Positions 1 through 8,583 of a stretch of DNA of 64,000 nt are shown one piece after another. The stretch comes from G963692885 sp964657395 (GTDB lineage: Bacteria > Acidobacteriota > Terriglobia > Terriglobales > Acidobacteriaceae). Where the stretch lies: assembly GCA_964657395.1 (NCBI GenBank), contig CAZZUX010000005.1, positions 19,218-83,217 on the forward strand, read 5' to 3'. A program made the translations under genes and the position numbers. The number at the start of each line of letters is the position of its first letter. The first letter of the stretch is position 1. The notes below the pieces were generated by a model. The model was not told the DNA's origin. It did not search any database and saw only the letters and a program-made list of their open reading frames with translations.

Positions 1-420
1 GACTGGGCTGCAAAGGTGTTGCGCATCAGTACGCAGATATTGATCCCGCTGCTGCCGAATATGCAGTCGCTTGTACAGCTGCGGGCGACGAGCTGCTTCC
101 TTGATCGTGTCCAGGAGGGACGATCTTCTTTGAACTGGAACTATGTGCTGAACGGCTTCGATGAGCAGGATCCTTCGCACATGGACATTCGCGGACGCCT
201 GCGACAAGTGCTGGGTGACCAGCTGCTGGAGGAAAGTGTTCGCAGCAGTCCGATGGTGGACGAGGCTCTCTCTAAAGGCAGAACGGTCTTTGACCATGCT
301 CCCGAGTCGGAGCTTGCAGGAGATATGTGGAGGCTGGGCTGCAGGATCCGCCAGGTGGATGAGTCTGCCGGGGATACTGTGCCAGTGGCTTCTGAGTGGG
401 TCGAGTCGCAGGCTGGCTGA
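1..420 (+). CDS. ParA/MinD-type ATPase, C-terminal part (BcsQ-like), cut by window start
   Basis: The frame is open from the first base, so the gene begins upstream; about 139 residues and the TGA stop at 418-420 are visible. The stretch around VLNGFDEQDPSH followed by an 'IR..LR..LGD.L....V' segment and 'EALSKGRTVFDHAPES' resembles the C-terminal third of ParA/MinD-superfamily ATPases, particularly BcsQ/YhjQ of cellulose-synthesis operons, where a new partner loop precedes a final helix. The Walker A motif would lie upstream and is not visible. If it is BcsQ, it would act at the inner membrane in cellulose or polysaccharide export; this is inferred from resemblance only. It may also be a generic MinD-like partitioning or polarity ATPase. 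Confidence 0.5.
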   Translation, partial: DWAAKVLRISTQILIPLLPNMQSLVQLRATSCFLDRVQEGRSSLNWNYVLNGFDEQDPSHMDIRGRLRQVLGDQLLEESVRSSPMVDEALSKGRTVFDHAPESELAGDMWRLGCRIRQVDESAGDTVPVASEWVESQAG

Positions 421-479
421 CAGGCCCGCGCGTGGCATGGAAAGAAACACTGACGTCCTTCCCGTCACACGACTAGCAT

Positions 480-1052
480 GTGTGGGTGACTTCTTCTTCT
501 GCCGACGCGCCGGTCCTGGTTGTGAATGCTGATCCTTTGCTGGTGGAGGCGCTAAGAGCGGCGCATACAGAGAGTGGAAGCCTGCTCCTGGACCTGGTGG
601 ACCGAGGTACCGTGCTGCTGGTTTTCCTGCGGCATTTCGGGTGCTCCTACTGCCGGCAGTCGATATCGGATGTGGCCGCACTGGCGCCGGCACTTGCGGA
701 GAGGAAGGTGCAGCCTGTCTTTGTGCACCTGGGAACTCCGGAGCGGGCGCTGCCTTACTTTGAGTATTACGGGCTGGGTGCGGTCGAGAGGATCAGCGAT
801 CCGCAGGGCAGACTGTATGCCGCTAAATGCTTCGCGCTGCCACGCACGCATCCACTGTCTCACTTCTTTGTGGGGAAGGTGCTCAAAGGGTGGCTGATCG
901 GCGGCATCCGCAAATATGGCATCGGCATGCTGCGGGAAGACAGCTACCAGATGCCGGGTGTTTTTGTGCTGCGAGGCCGCGCGGTGGTGAATGCATTCCG
1001 TTTCAAGACTATTGCAGATCAGCCGGATTACCTTGGCCTGATCCCGGATTGA
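480..1052 (+). CDS. Thioredoxin-fold AhpC/TSA-like protein
   Basis: A 190-residue protein with a central hydrophobic beta strand (VLLVFLRHFG) leading into a CSYC dithiol motif near residue 56, as in thioredoxin-like and AhpC/TSA_2 (PRXL2-type) proteins. The later 'PVFVHLGTPE' and 'ISDPQGRLYAAK' segments match the second half of that fold. It probably reduces peroxide or disulfides in the cytoplasm, as no signal peptide is visible. The ATG at 478 is followed almost at once by an in-frame stop in its own frame, so the start is taken as GTG at 480; GTG at 486 is an alternative. It follows the BcsQ-like gene by 59 bases and ends in a shared bidirectional terminator. Confidence 0.65.
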   Translation: MWVTSSSADAPVLVVNADPLLVEALRAAHTESGSLLLDLVDRGTVLLVFLRHFGCSYCRQSISDVAALAPALAERKVQPVFVHLGTPERALPYFEYYGLGAVERISDPQGRLYAAKCFALPRTHPLSHFFVGKVLKGWLIGGIRKYGIGMLREDSYQMPGVFVLRGRAVVNAFRFKTIADQPDYLGLIPD

Positions 1053-1070
1053 GGGCGCCATGAGATGCCA

Positions 1071-1103
1071 AAAAAGAAGGGCGCCGGAAGTCGGCGCCCT
1101 TTT
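1071..1103. terminator. Bidirectional rho-independent terminator
   Basis: A 9-bp GC-rich stem, AAGGGCGCC (1077-1085) with GGCGCCCTT (1093-1101), encloses a 7-base loop. It has an A tract on the left and T residues on the right. It lies between two convergent genes and can serve both strands. Confidence 0.8.
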
Positions 1104-1123
1104 GGATTACAGGAAAGCTCTTT

Positions 1124-3052
1124 CTAGGGAATGTAGTAGCGGAAGGACGTTTCGATTACGTTGTCGTTGCCGCGGGGCGCGTGGCCAGTAGGCGACTTGG
1201 TACCGGACCAGGTGAGCTTGTCGATGTAGCTGTACTGGATGCTCTGGCGGAAGCGGCCCTTGTCACCCTTGTAGAAGTCATACCAGTATCCGAGCGTGCC
1301 TTCTTCAACGGCGCGGTTGTTAGCTGTGCAGTTGCTCTGGGCTCCCGGTGAGAATCCGGCGGTGGGTGTCGCTGATGGTCCTGGTTCCGTGAAGCATCCG
1401 CTCTGGTTTGCCAGGTAGCTGCCGTAGCCTTCTGCTGCGGTGTGGGCTGCGTTGGTGAAGAAGTAGCGGCGGAACTGCTCATCGCCACTTGCGTAGGCAT
1501 ACACATCCAGCCGCGGGGTAGCGTGATATTCGAGCTTGGCCAGGGTTGAGAAGCCGTGAAGCAGGGCCAGTTGTGCGTTGGGCCGCAGGGTAAGGTCGCC
1601 GATCTGCGATGCGCCGTAACGGCCTACGCCTTGTCCCCATAGGCCTTCGAGGCCGACATCGAAGCGCTTGGTGACTGGCAGCAGGAAGCTGCCACCGACG
1701 CCGCCGCCGACTGTCTTGTCGTTGTAGGCACCGACGCCGTTCGGGGTCACCGTGGTGGTGGTCACGCCGCCTGTTGTGGTTGTGGTGGTCGTGTTGTTGG
1801 GATAGATCCGATCGCGGAAGAAGCGACCGACGCCATAGACTTCGTAGTGACCGTAGCCTGGCTCGAAGACGGCCTTCAGAATGACGTCAGGCGCGACATT
1901 GAAGGAGTAGCTGGCCAGGTTTCCGGAACTGGTTGCGCCCGGCGCGCCACCCGAGTTGTAGAGACCGCCGCCTGTACCAGCGCTGCCGATCAGGTAGTTC
2001 GTTGGCAGACCAGATCCGGCCGGAGCGAGTGTTTGTGCAGCTTCGATGGAAGCGCCCAGCCACATTTTGTCGTGGAAGTTCTGGACGGCGCGGGCGCTGT
2101 ATTGACGCGCCCACGTAAAGCCGGCCACGTAGTTCGGATCGATGGTGAGAGGAACATCCTCAGATTTGTTAGCCAGTCCGTGGCGATATGGGGTGACCAT
2201 CGACCACATCTGACCGGCGGCAAGTGTCAGGCCGCTGTCGAGAGTCGCCTGACCCCACAGGACGCGCTCACGCAGAACGTAGGAGTTGCTCTGGTTGTTG
2301 TTTGAAGTGACGCCGGTTCCCAACCAGTCTGCTTCGTAGTAGCCGTTCAGCTTGGCGTGATCGGTTTTGCCTTCGAAGCCGAGAGCGATACGAGACTGGC
2401 GTGCGGTGCCTTCGAATTCGCTGAGCTTGGACTGGTCGGTGTTCTCGAGGGGAACGCTGGTGAAGGGGGTCGGTATGTCTGAGCCGGTAGCGCGGGTGCG
2501 GACTACGGATTCGGCCGCGATGAAGGAGCCGGTTGCGCTGATGGTGACACCCTTGTAGTGGATCGAGTCCGGATGTTCAATCTGCTTCTGCACCTTGGCC
2601 TGCGATTCAACCATGGTGTTCTGCATGCTGGAGCTGCTGGTCTTCAGATCGGTGACCGCGCTCTGCAGTCCGCTGACTGCAGTCGTATTGTCGGTAAGCG
2701 TCTGCGCCTGCTGGCTGGATTGCTGCTGTGCCTGCTGCGCTGCCTGCTGAGCGGCTGCTGCGGCGGCCTGGGCCTGCTGCAGCTGGCTCTGCGAGGTGGT
2801 CAACTGTTGCTGAAGAGTCTGGATCTGCTGCTGCATGTCTTCACGCAGCGACTGTATCTGTTGCTGTACTGTCGGCGGCCGGGGCTTGACAGGGCGGCGA
2901 GTCCTACGGGTTTTAGCAGTGGTCTTATGAGCAGTGGTCGTGGTTGAGGTGGAAGAAGCAGCGCTGCTGGCCTGAGCATGCAAACTCTGTGTAGGTGAAA
3001 GCAGAGCCGCTCCGAGGATGGCGGTTGCGATGGAGTACAGTGTGGGCTTCAT
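1124..3052 (-). CDS. Outer-membrane porin-like beta-barrel protein with N-terminal coiled coil
   Basis: A 642-residue exported protein. An N-terminal signal peptide (MKPTLYSIATAILGAALL, cleavage near LHAQA) is followed by a Ser/Thr-rich and basic linker. A long Gln/Ala-rich coiled coil occupies roughly residues 60-165. The C-terminal ~470 residues alternate polar and aromatic residues in a pattern typical of a porin barrel, ending in aromatic 'SFRYYIP' as barrel proteins often do. This architecture, trimerising coiled coil plus barrel, suggests a porin anchored to or spanning towards peptidoglycan. The substrate cannot be read. The ATG at 3052 is supported by the signal peptide, although no strong ribosome-binding site precedes it. 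It lies 109 bases downstream of the large PIG-L gene on the same strand. Confidence 0.7.
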   Translation of the reverse strand: MKPTLYSIATAILGAALLSPTQSLHAQASSAASSTSTTTTAHKTTAKTRRTRRPVKPRPPTVQQQIQSLREDMQQQIQTLQQQLTTSQSQLQQAQAAAAAAQQAAQQAQQQSSQQAQTLTDNTTAVSGLQSAVTDLKTSSSSMQNTMVESQAKVQKQIEHPDSIHYKGVTISATGSFIAAESVVRTRATGSDIPTPFTSVPLENTDQSKLSEFEGTARQSRIALGFEGKTDHAKLNGYYEADWLGTGVTSNNNQSNSYVLRERVLWGQATLDSGLTLAAGQMWSMVTPYRHGLANKSEDVPLTIDPNYVAGFTWARQYSARAVQNFHDKMWLGASIEAAQTLAPAGSGLPTNYLIGSAGTGGGLYNSGGAPGATSSGNLASYSFNVAPDVILKAVFEPGYGHYEVYGVGRFFRDRIYPNNTTTTTTTGGVTTTTVTPNGVGAYNDKTVGGGVGGSFLLPVTKRFDVGLEGLWGQGVGRYGASQIGDLTLRPNAQLALLHGFSTLAKLEYHATPRLDVYAYASGDEQFRRYFFTNAAHTAAEGYGSYLANQSGCFTEPGPSATPTAGFSPGAQSNCTANNRAVEEGTLGYWYDFYKGDKGRFRQSIQYSYIDKLTWSGTKSPTGHAPRGNDNVIETSFRYYIP

Positions 3053-3161
3053 TTGAATCTAAGGTTCGCAGACCAACGTAAATATTTGCCGCGCCGTTTG
3101 TTAAGAAATGGTGAATATGCACTTTTAACGTGATTGTCTGGAGTCTCATAAACACGTGTCG

Positions 3162-6083
3162 TCACTGGGCTTGAGCTGTGTTTTTAGCTGCGCTAACAAG
3201 GTTCCCAAGAATACGAAAAGCCCCTGGCACTGCTTCGGGTGTCTGTCGGTAGAGGGCAAAGGCGGCATAGATGTATGTTCCGGATCCATAGCGGGCGAAT
3301 AAAAGGCCTCCGTGCTGCGGGTCTTCACCGGGATCGTGGGTCTCGGTGGGAGCCGAGTACTTCGGGCTCCAGGTTCCCATGAAGGAGTGACCGCGCTCTT
3401 CTACCCAGTGATCGAAGTCCGCGCTGGTGATGCGGTTGGGAAAGTTCAGCAGCGGATTGTTGGGGTCGGCGATGGCGACTGGGTCTTTCTCATCAACTAC
3501 GCGTTCGGGTGCGTTGCCGAGGGTGTAGGGATAAGGACCGAAGTTGTGATCGTAGTCGGAACCCTGATATTGCACTACCAGGTTGCCACCATCGTGAACG
3601 AAGGCGAGCAGCCTGGAGTTGGCGGTGGCAAGCTCCGGCCGGCTGGAATAGGCGCGGATGCCGATCACGATAGTGTCATAGGCATGCAGATCGCCGGTCA
3701 GCAGGTCGGTCGCAGCGAGCATTCTTGGTGTGGCGCCGAGAGAGGTGAGTGCGGCAGGAATGTCGTCGCCGGTTCCCATGACGTACCCGATGCGCAGGCC
3801 GGGCGCGATGCGGACGTCGACGCCGGTGACGCGATAAGTAGCCGGCTGGTAGAGGTTGTATGGCCTCAGTCCCGGATAGCCTGCGGATATGTAGCCACTA
3901 CGGAACTCTGAATTGCCGCTGGTGGCGGTCGCCTGCAGTACGTAGGTCTCGGTGCTGAGCGAAGTGGGATGGATGTGGAAGTCGAAGCTGCGAGTCTCGC
4001 CCTGAGCCATGCGGAAATCGGTTCTGGGTGGGGTCGCGTTCCAGCCCTCGGGCAGCTTGACTTGAAGGGTACCCGTGGTCTCGCCACTTTCATTGCTGCG
4101 AAGGCTGACGGTGAGAGGGAAGTCCCTGCTGGTTTTGGCGTCCGCGCTGACAGGAACGATGCCGGAATGTCCGGACATGGTGATGGACAGTCCGGGTGTG
4201 ATCAGCAGGGGTTCCGCAACGGTGCCCAGGCCGTCGACCATCTGTGTGGTCTGGACAACACCTTCGATATGGATCGGCACGCCATCGTAGGAAAAGTCCG
4301 CCGTGCCGATCAGTGGATAGGGGGCAAAGGGATGATTGAGCCAACGCGGGTCATGGGTGCCGTAGAAGGCCTGCTCGATTGAGGGACGGGAAAAGTAGGG
4401 CGCTGTCGGCTGGGCGTCGGAGGGAATGCTGACATGGAAGATAGCATCGCCACTTGTGCTGGCAGGATCGTCCAGTCCGGGGGCACCGAGACGAGTGATC
4501 TGCCAGGGTTTGCTGCCAGGTGACGGATCCGGTGTGCGGATGGCGGTCTGGCTAAGGCGTATGCCGCTGGTTGAGCTGACATGCACGCGAACGCCGACTT
4601 CACTGCCGGCGACGGCGACGCGTGGCGCTGCTTCCGGCGTGAGCGGCAGTGCTTTGGCTGGTGACTTGGGATCGAGGCTGGATGGATCCGGCGGCAGCAC
4701 GTACGCCGAGAGCGACAGGCCGAGTGAGTCGGCGAGTGCTTCGTTGAACTGCTTCAGCTTCAGACGGAGCTCAAAGGTGAGATTGTACTTGTCCTGGTCC
4801 GACAGCGAACTGGCCTGCACTTCGGCGTTCAATTTTTCTGTCATCTGGTAGCCGTCATGGAGGAGTGGCGCGAGCTTTTCCGGATGGGCCGGGATGTAGT
4901 TAAGTGAAGCTTCGGCAACCTTGGATTGAAGGGCAAGGAGTGCAGGCTTCAGGAAGGGAGCATCGCTGTTGGCCAGTGCGGCCATGCCGGCGAGCGAGAC
5001 ATCGACGCCCGCGAAGAAGTCGGATTGCGGATTTGCTGCCAGGCCTTCTTCCCCTGGAACGACGGAGCCGAAGCGGTGATAAGCCACAGTGACATCGCCT
5101 GCAAGCGGGATGCTGGGACCTTCATGCTGGGTGCGCTGCTGACCAAGACCGTTGCGGGCGATCTGCGCATAGCTTTCGCCGAGCACCGGATCGAAGGTGC
5201 CTTCGGGGATCTTCACGTCAGCGCTCAGAGCGCCATGCGTGTCTGTGCCGTCAGTGTAGTTATGAAACAGTACCGGTGACCATTTGCCAGTCGCATAGTC
5301 GAACATGCCCTTTGAAGTAATGGAGAAGAACGGAGTGCGCGCGAAGACTTTGAGAGGGCGCCATGGTCGCAGTCCCTGGGAGAACTGGTCAGGGAAGACG
5401 TTCGGATCCCCGGCAGCCTTGAAGACTTCCTGCGCGAGCAATCCTGCGACCTGGTGGTGACCGTGGCCGTCGGTGATGCCGCCGACGAAGGTGGAGGTGA
5501 CGACCAGCGGGCGGTTCATGCGCACGACGCGGACAGCATCGTAGAGAACACGATCGTGGCCCCATTGAGCCAAGGCTTCTTCCATTGTTTTCGAGAAGCC
5601 GTAGTCGGCGACGCGGCCGAAGTACTGGGTGATGCCGCTGCCCGCGTAGTAGGAGTCCGCATCCAGCAGTTCGTTGGTGCGGATCAAAGCGAGCGCATCG
5701 TTGGTGGCGCTGGACATGGCATTCTGGCCGCCTTCGCCTCGCGTCAGCGTCAGGATGCCGGTGCGCACACCGAGACCGCGGGATTCGTAGGCGAGCATGC
5801 CGCCATCTTCGTCGTCGGGGTGGGCCACGATGGTCAGCAAGCTGCCCCAGGTGCGTAGCTGCTTCAAGGTCTGCCACAGGGCGGCGCTGCCACGATTCTG
5901 CGCGATCGGCTGGCCGGTGAAGGGAAGCGTTCCGATAGCGGTGACGTTCGGGACCGGGATCGCCGCTGGGGCTTCCTGAGTGGCAGCCTGGGCGTTCAGC
6001 TGTGTGGCGCTGGCCGCTATGATCGACAGCATCAGCAGCGGCACGCCGAGAGCGTGTCTGGACAGGTGGAATGGGGCTCGCAA
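3162..6083 (-). CDS. Very long exported PIG-L family deacetylase
   Basis: About 973 residues. The catalytic PIG-L/LmbE motif AHPDDEDGG appears shortly after the signal peptide and a 60-residue lead-in, followed by 'TLTRGEGGQNAM' and 'NELLDADSYYAG', as in secreted zinc-dependent N-acetylglucosaminyl deacetylases. 'DGHGHHQVAG' supplies a second metal-binding histidine set. The long C-terminal part contains beta-sandwich-like segments (NEW3-type) and then a domain with 'DTIVIGIRAYSSR' and 'LLAFVHDGGNLVVQYQG', which resembles the ThuA/GATase-1-like fold. The frame is open to 6515, but that overlaps the divergent permease. A start at TTG 6083 gives a normal Sec signal peptide (LSRHALGVPLLMLSIIAASA); ATG 6032 would lack its positive n-region. 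The substrate is probably an acetylated sugar in the periplasm. Confidence 0.75.
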   Translation of the reverse strand: MRAPFHLSRHALGVPLLMLSIIAASATQLNAQAATQEAPAAIPVPNVTAIGTLPFTGQPIAQNRGSAALWQTLKQLRTWGSLLTIVAHPDDEDGGMLAYESRGLGVRTGILTLTRGEGGQNAMSSATNDALALIRTNELLDADSYYAGSGITQYFGRVADYGFSKTMEEALAQWGHDRVLYDAVRVVRMNRPLVVTSTFVGGITDGHGHHQVAGLLAQEVFKAAGDPNVFPDQFSQGLRPWRPLKVFARTPFFSITSKGMFDYATGKWSPVLFHNYTDGTDTHGALSADVKIPEGTFDPVLGESYAQIARNGLGQQRTQHEGPSIPLAGDVTVAYHRFGSVVPGEEGLAANPQSDFFAGVDVSLAGMAALANSDAPFLKPALLALQSKVAEASLNYIPAHPEKLAPLLHDGYQMTEKLNAEVQASSLSDQDKYNLTFELRLKLKQFNEALADSLGLSLSAYVLPPDPSSLDPKSPAKALPLTPEAAPRVAVAGSEVGVRVHVSSTSGIRLSQTAIRTPDPSPGSKPWQITRLGAPGLDDPASTSGDAIFHVSIPSDAQPTAPYFSRPSIEQAFYGTHDPRWLNHPFAPYPLIGTADFSYDGVPIHIEGVVQTTQMVDGLGTVAEPLLITPGLSITMSGHSGIVPVSADAKTSRDFPLTVSLRSNESGETTGTLQVKLPEGWNATPPRTDFRMAQGETRSFDFHIHPTSLSTETYVLQATATSGNSEFRSGYISAGYPGLRPYNLYQPATYRVTGVDVRIAPGLRIGYVMGTGDDIPAALTSLGATPRMLAATDLLTGDLHAYDTIVIGIRAYSSRPELATANSRLLAFVHDGGNLVVQYQGSDYDHNFGPYPYTLGNAPERVVDEKDPVAIADPNNPLLNFPNRITSADFDHWVEERGHSFMGTWSPKYSAPTETHDPGEDPQHGGLLFARYGSGTYIYAAFALYRQTPEAVPGAFRILGNLVSAAKNTAQAQ

Positions 6084-6150
6084 GTCTAAAGTGTACAATC
6101 CAGCGACACCGGAGACACACGCTGCTGCTGCTATTTCAGGACCAACTTTC

Positions 6151-7617
6151 GTGAGTCGCCGGCTGAAGAAGACTGATTTTTCCGGACGGCCGCGTGGCCT
6201 CGTAGAGAAATCGTCGGCGCATCCATTGCCGGCACGTACGCTCAATCTCAAGAGCGCGATCGCGATCAACATGCTGGAGATGGTGGGCGTCGGTCCGTTT
6301 ATTACTCTGCCGCTGATTGTTTCGGCAATGGGCGGCCCGCAGGCGATCCTGGGCTGGGTCCTGGGTGCGATCGTCGCCATGTGCGATGGACTGGTGTGGG
6401 CGGAGCTGGGCGCGGCGATGCCGGAGGCGGGCGGCTCGTATGTGTACCTGCGGGAGATCTTCGGCGAGCGGAGTGCGGGGCGATGGATCTCGTTCCTGTA
6501 TGTATGGCAGTTCACGCTGAGCGGGCCGCTGGTGTTCGCGTCGGGTGCGATCGGGCTGGCGCAGTATGCCTCGTTTCTCTGGCCGGCGCTCCGGCGTTCG
6601 GTGATGCCGTCATCGCCGTTCGTGGCGGAAGTGCATTACACCAACCTGCTGGCGATCGGAGCGTGTCTGCTGGTAGCGGTGCTGTTGTATCGCGATCTGA
6701 AAGCGATCCAGAAGATGGCAGCGGTGTTGTGGGTGGGCGTGATTTTGACGCTCGGGGCAGTGATCTTTGCTGGAGTCACGCACTTCAACGCGGCGCAGGC
6801 GTTTTCGTTTCCGCCAGGGGCATTTCATCTGTCAGGGAGCTTTGTGGCGGGACTGGCGGGGGCAATGCTGATCGCCAACTACGATTACTGGGGCTACTAC
6901 AGTATCTGTTTCGTAGGCGGTGAGGTGAAGGATGCGGGCCGTACGATTCCGCGATCCATCCTGCTTTCCATTGCTGCTGTGGCTCTGGTCTACATTGTGA
7001 TGAACATCAGCGTGCTTGGCGTGATCCCGTGGCAGGAACTGATGCATGACACGATAGGCGATACACGGTTCGCGGTTGTGGCGGTGGTGATGCAGAGGAC
7101 CTACGGTCTGATGGCGGCGCGAGGAATCGCACTACTGGTGATGTGGACAGCGTTCGGATCGCTTTTCGCACTGCTGCTGGCGGCATCGCGAGTGCCGTAT
7201 GCGGCTGCAGTGGATGGCAACTATTTCCGGCAGCTTGGTCATTTGCATCCGAAGGGCGGGTTTCCGGATCGGTCTTTACTGACGCTGACGGCGGTGGCGT
7301 GCGTGTGCTGCCTGTTTCACCTGTCGACGGTGATTGAGGCGCTAGTGGCTATTCGGATTGTGCTGACCTTCGGTTTACAGCAGGTAGGTGTGATGGTTCT
7401 GAGGTTTCGCAAGCCGGAGTTGTTTCGGCCCTTTCGCATGTGGCTGTATCCGCTGCCCGCGTTACTGGCTCTTGCCGGTTCTGTGTTTGTGCTGACTGCG
7501 AGGGTGAAGGCGGAGCGCCAGATATGGGTGGCGCTCGCTGTCTTTGCTACCGGCACACTGGTGTACGGGATGCGCGCCCGCAGCACCAGGCAGTGGCCGT
7601 TCGAGCGCGGAACATAG
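6151..7617 (+). CDS. APC-family amino-acid permease
   Basis: About 488 residues with roughly twelve hydrophobic segments. The first helix region carries 'AIAINMLEMVGVGPFITLP', matching the G-[ST]-G-like unwound helix 1 of APC transporters. 'WAELGAAMPEAGGSYVYLRE' is a strong signature of the amino acid-polyamine-organocation superfamily. It is an inner-membrane transporter; the substrate (amino acid or polyamine) is not readable. The frame extends upstream to 5980 inside the divergent PIG-L gene. GTG at 6151 preceded by AGGA is preferred because it gives the usual short basic N-terminus. Its stop lies three bases from the convergent hydratase gene's stop. Confidence 0.85.
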   Translation: MSRRLKKTDFSGRPRGLVEKSSAHPLPARTLNLKSAIAINMLEMVGVGPFITLPLIVSAMGGPQAILGWVLGAIVAMCDGLVWAELGAAMPEAGGSYVYLREIFGERSAGRWISFLYVWQFTLSGPLVFASGAIGLAQYASFLWPALRRSVMPSSPFVAEVHYTNLLAIGACLLVAVLLYRDLKAIQKMAAVLWVGVILTLGAVIFAGVTHFNAAQAFSFPPGAFHLSGSFVAGLAGAMLIANYDYWGYYSICFVGGEVKDAGRTIPRSILLSIAAVALVYIVMNISVLGVIPWQELMHDTIGDTRFAVVAVVMQRTYGLMAARGIALLVMWTAFGSLFALLLAASRVPYAAAVDGNYFRQLGHLHPKGGFPDRSLLTLTAVACVCCLFHLSTVIEALVAIRIVLTFGLQQVGVMVLRFRKPELFRPFRMWLYPLPALLALAGSVFVLTARVKAERQIWVALAVFATGTLVYGMRARSTRQWPFERGT

Positions 7618-7620
7618 CGG

Positions 7621-8496
7621 CTATCCGCCGTGGTGGAGCACCGGCTCGGTGCGAGGGTGCTTCGGCTGGCGGGCTTCGAACTCGGCGCGTACATCGCCAA
7701 AGTGGGTGAAGTGGACGTGAACGGCTGAGCCTGCGTCAGCGAGGGTCTTGCCCATCCAACTACCGGTGGTGATCCACTGGCCTTTCTTCAGACCGCCGGT
7801 GCGTGCCTGCCCGTGATTGGCCAGCCATTCCACGAGGCTGAGGATATCGGTGCCGATGCCATTGGCACCATGATCTGTTCGAACTACCCCATCAATGGAG
7901 ACGGTAACGTCCTCAGTGGCGAAATCGAGGTCATGCCAGCCTGCAAAGGCTGGACCGTAGATGAAGCCGCCATGCATCTGCAAATCGCCGATCATGGAGA
8001 GCCGGTCAACCTTATCTGGATCGACAAACGCCGTCTCCAGCAACTCAATGGCGGGATGGGCGCTGGCAATGGCGGCGATCACTTCGTCGCGCGAGTAGGC
8101 TGTGCTGCGAGGTGGAAGATCCTTGCCGAGAAGGTAGGCGATCTCTGCTTCCACTCCGCGCATGCGACGCATGGTTGCGGAGATGAGCGAGCCACTGGGT
8201 GCGATGCCGAAGTCGAACATGGGCGCGAACATTGGTGTGGCTTCCGGTGAAGATGTGCCGACCTTCCAGCCTGCGATGGCGCCGAGTTCGCTGATGACGA
8301 CGTCCTGCAGGAAGTAGGCTTCGGCTACGGTGCGAGGACGCAGGCCACCGGGCAGCGACCCGATGGGCTGCGCGGTGCGCCGGGCTTCCAGAAGTAGTTC
8401 GCTGGCCTGGCGGAGCCGGTCGCGATCGATAGGACTGATGTCGGCGATGCTGCCGCCCTGTTCCTGTGCCGAGACTGAAGTGGAAGGTGTGGCCAT
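7621..8496 (-). CDS. 2-keto-4-pentenoate hydratase / fumarylacetoacetase-family protein
   Basis: A 291-residue cytoplasmic protein. 'GWKVGTSSPEA', 'GVEAEIAYLLGKDLP' and 'PAIELLETAF' are the metal-binding and substrate-loop motifs of MhpD/HpcG-type hydratases, with Glu residues of G-V-E-x-E binding Mg2+ or Mn2+. 'TTGSWMGKTLADAGSAVHVHF' matches the family C-terminus. It probably hydrates a 2-oxo-pentenoate or decarboxylates a related keto acid in catabolism of an aromatic compound or sugar acid. No meta-cleavage partners lie nearby, so the substrate is open. The ATG at 8496 has a perfect AAGGAG site seven bases upstream. It is downstream of the carboxypeptidase-regulatory-like gene on the same strand, 87 bases away. 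Confidence 0.85.
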   Translation of the reverse strand: MATPSTSVSAQEQGGSIADISPIDRDRLRQASELLLEARRTAQPIGSLPGGLRPRTVAEAYFLQDVVISELGAIAGWKVGTSSPEATPMFAPMFDFGIAPSGSLISATMRRMRGVEAEIAYLLGKDLPPRSTAYSRDEVIAAIASAHPAIELLETAFVDPDKVDRLSMIGDLQMHGGFIYGPAFAGWHDLDFATEDVTVSIDGVVRTDHGANGIGTDILSLVEWLANHGQARTGGLKKGQWITTGSWMGKTLADAGSAVHVHFTHFGDVRAEFEARQPKHPRTEPVLHHGG

Positions 8497-8583
8497 GTCG
8501 TAACTCCTTGTGTGAACCCCTGAAGATGGGATGCTGCGCGCAAGCGGTGATGGTGAGGAAAGTTCGCGCTGCGGATGGGTTGT

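Noticed and set aside
5980..6150. Extended N-terminus of the permease back to 5980
   Set aside because: It would overlap the signal peptide of the divergent PIG-L gene and adds residues not seen in the permease family.
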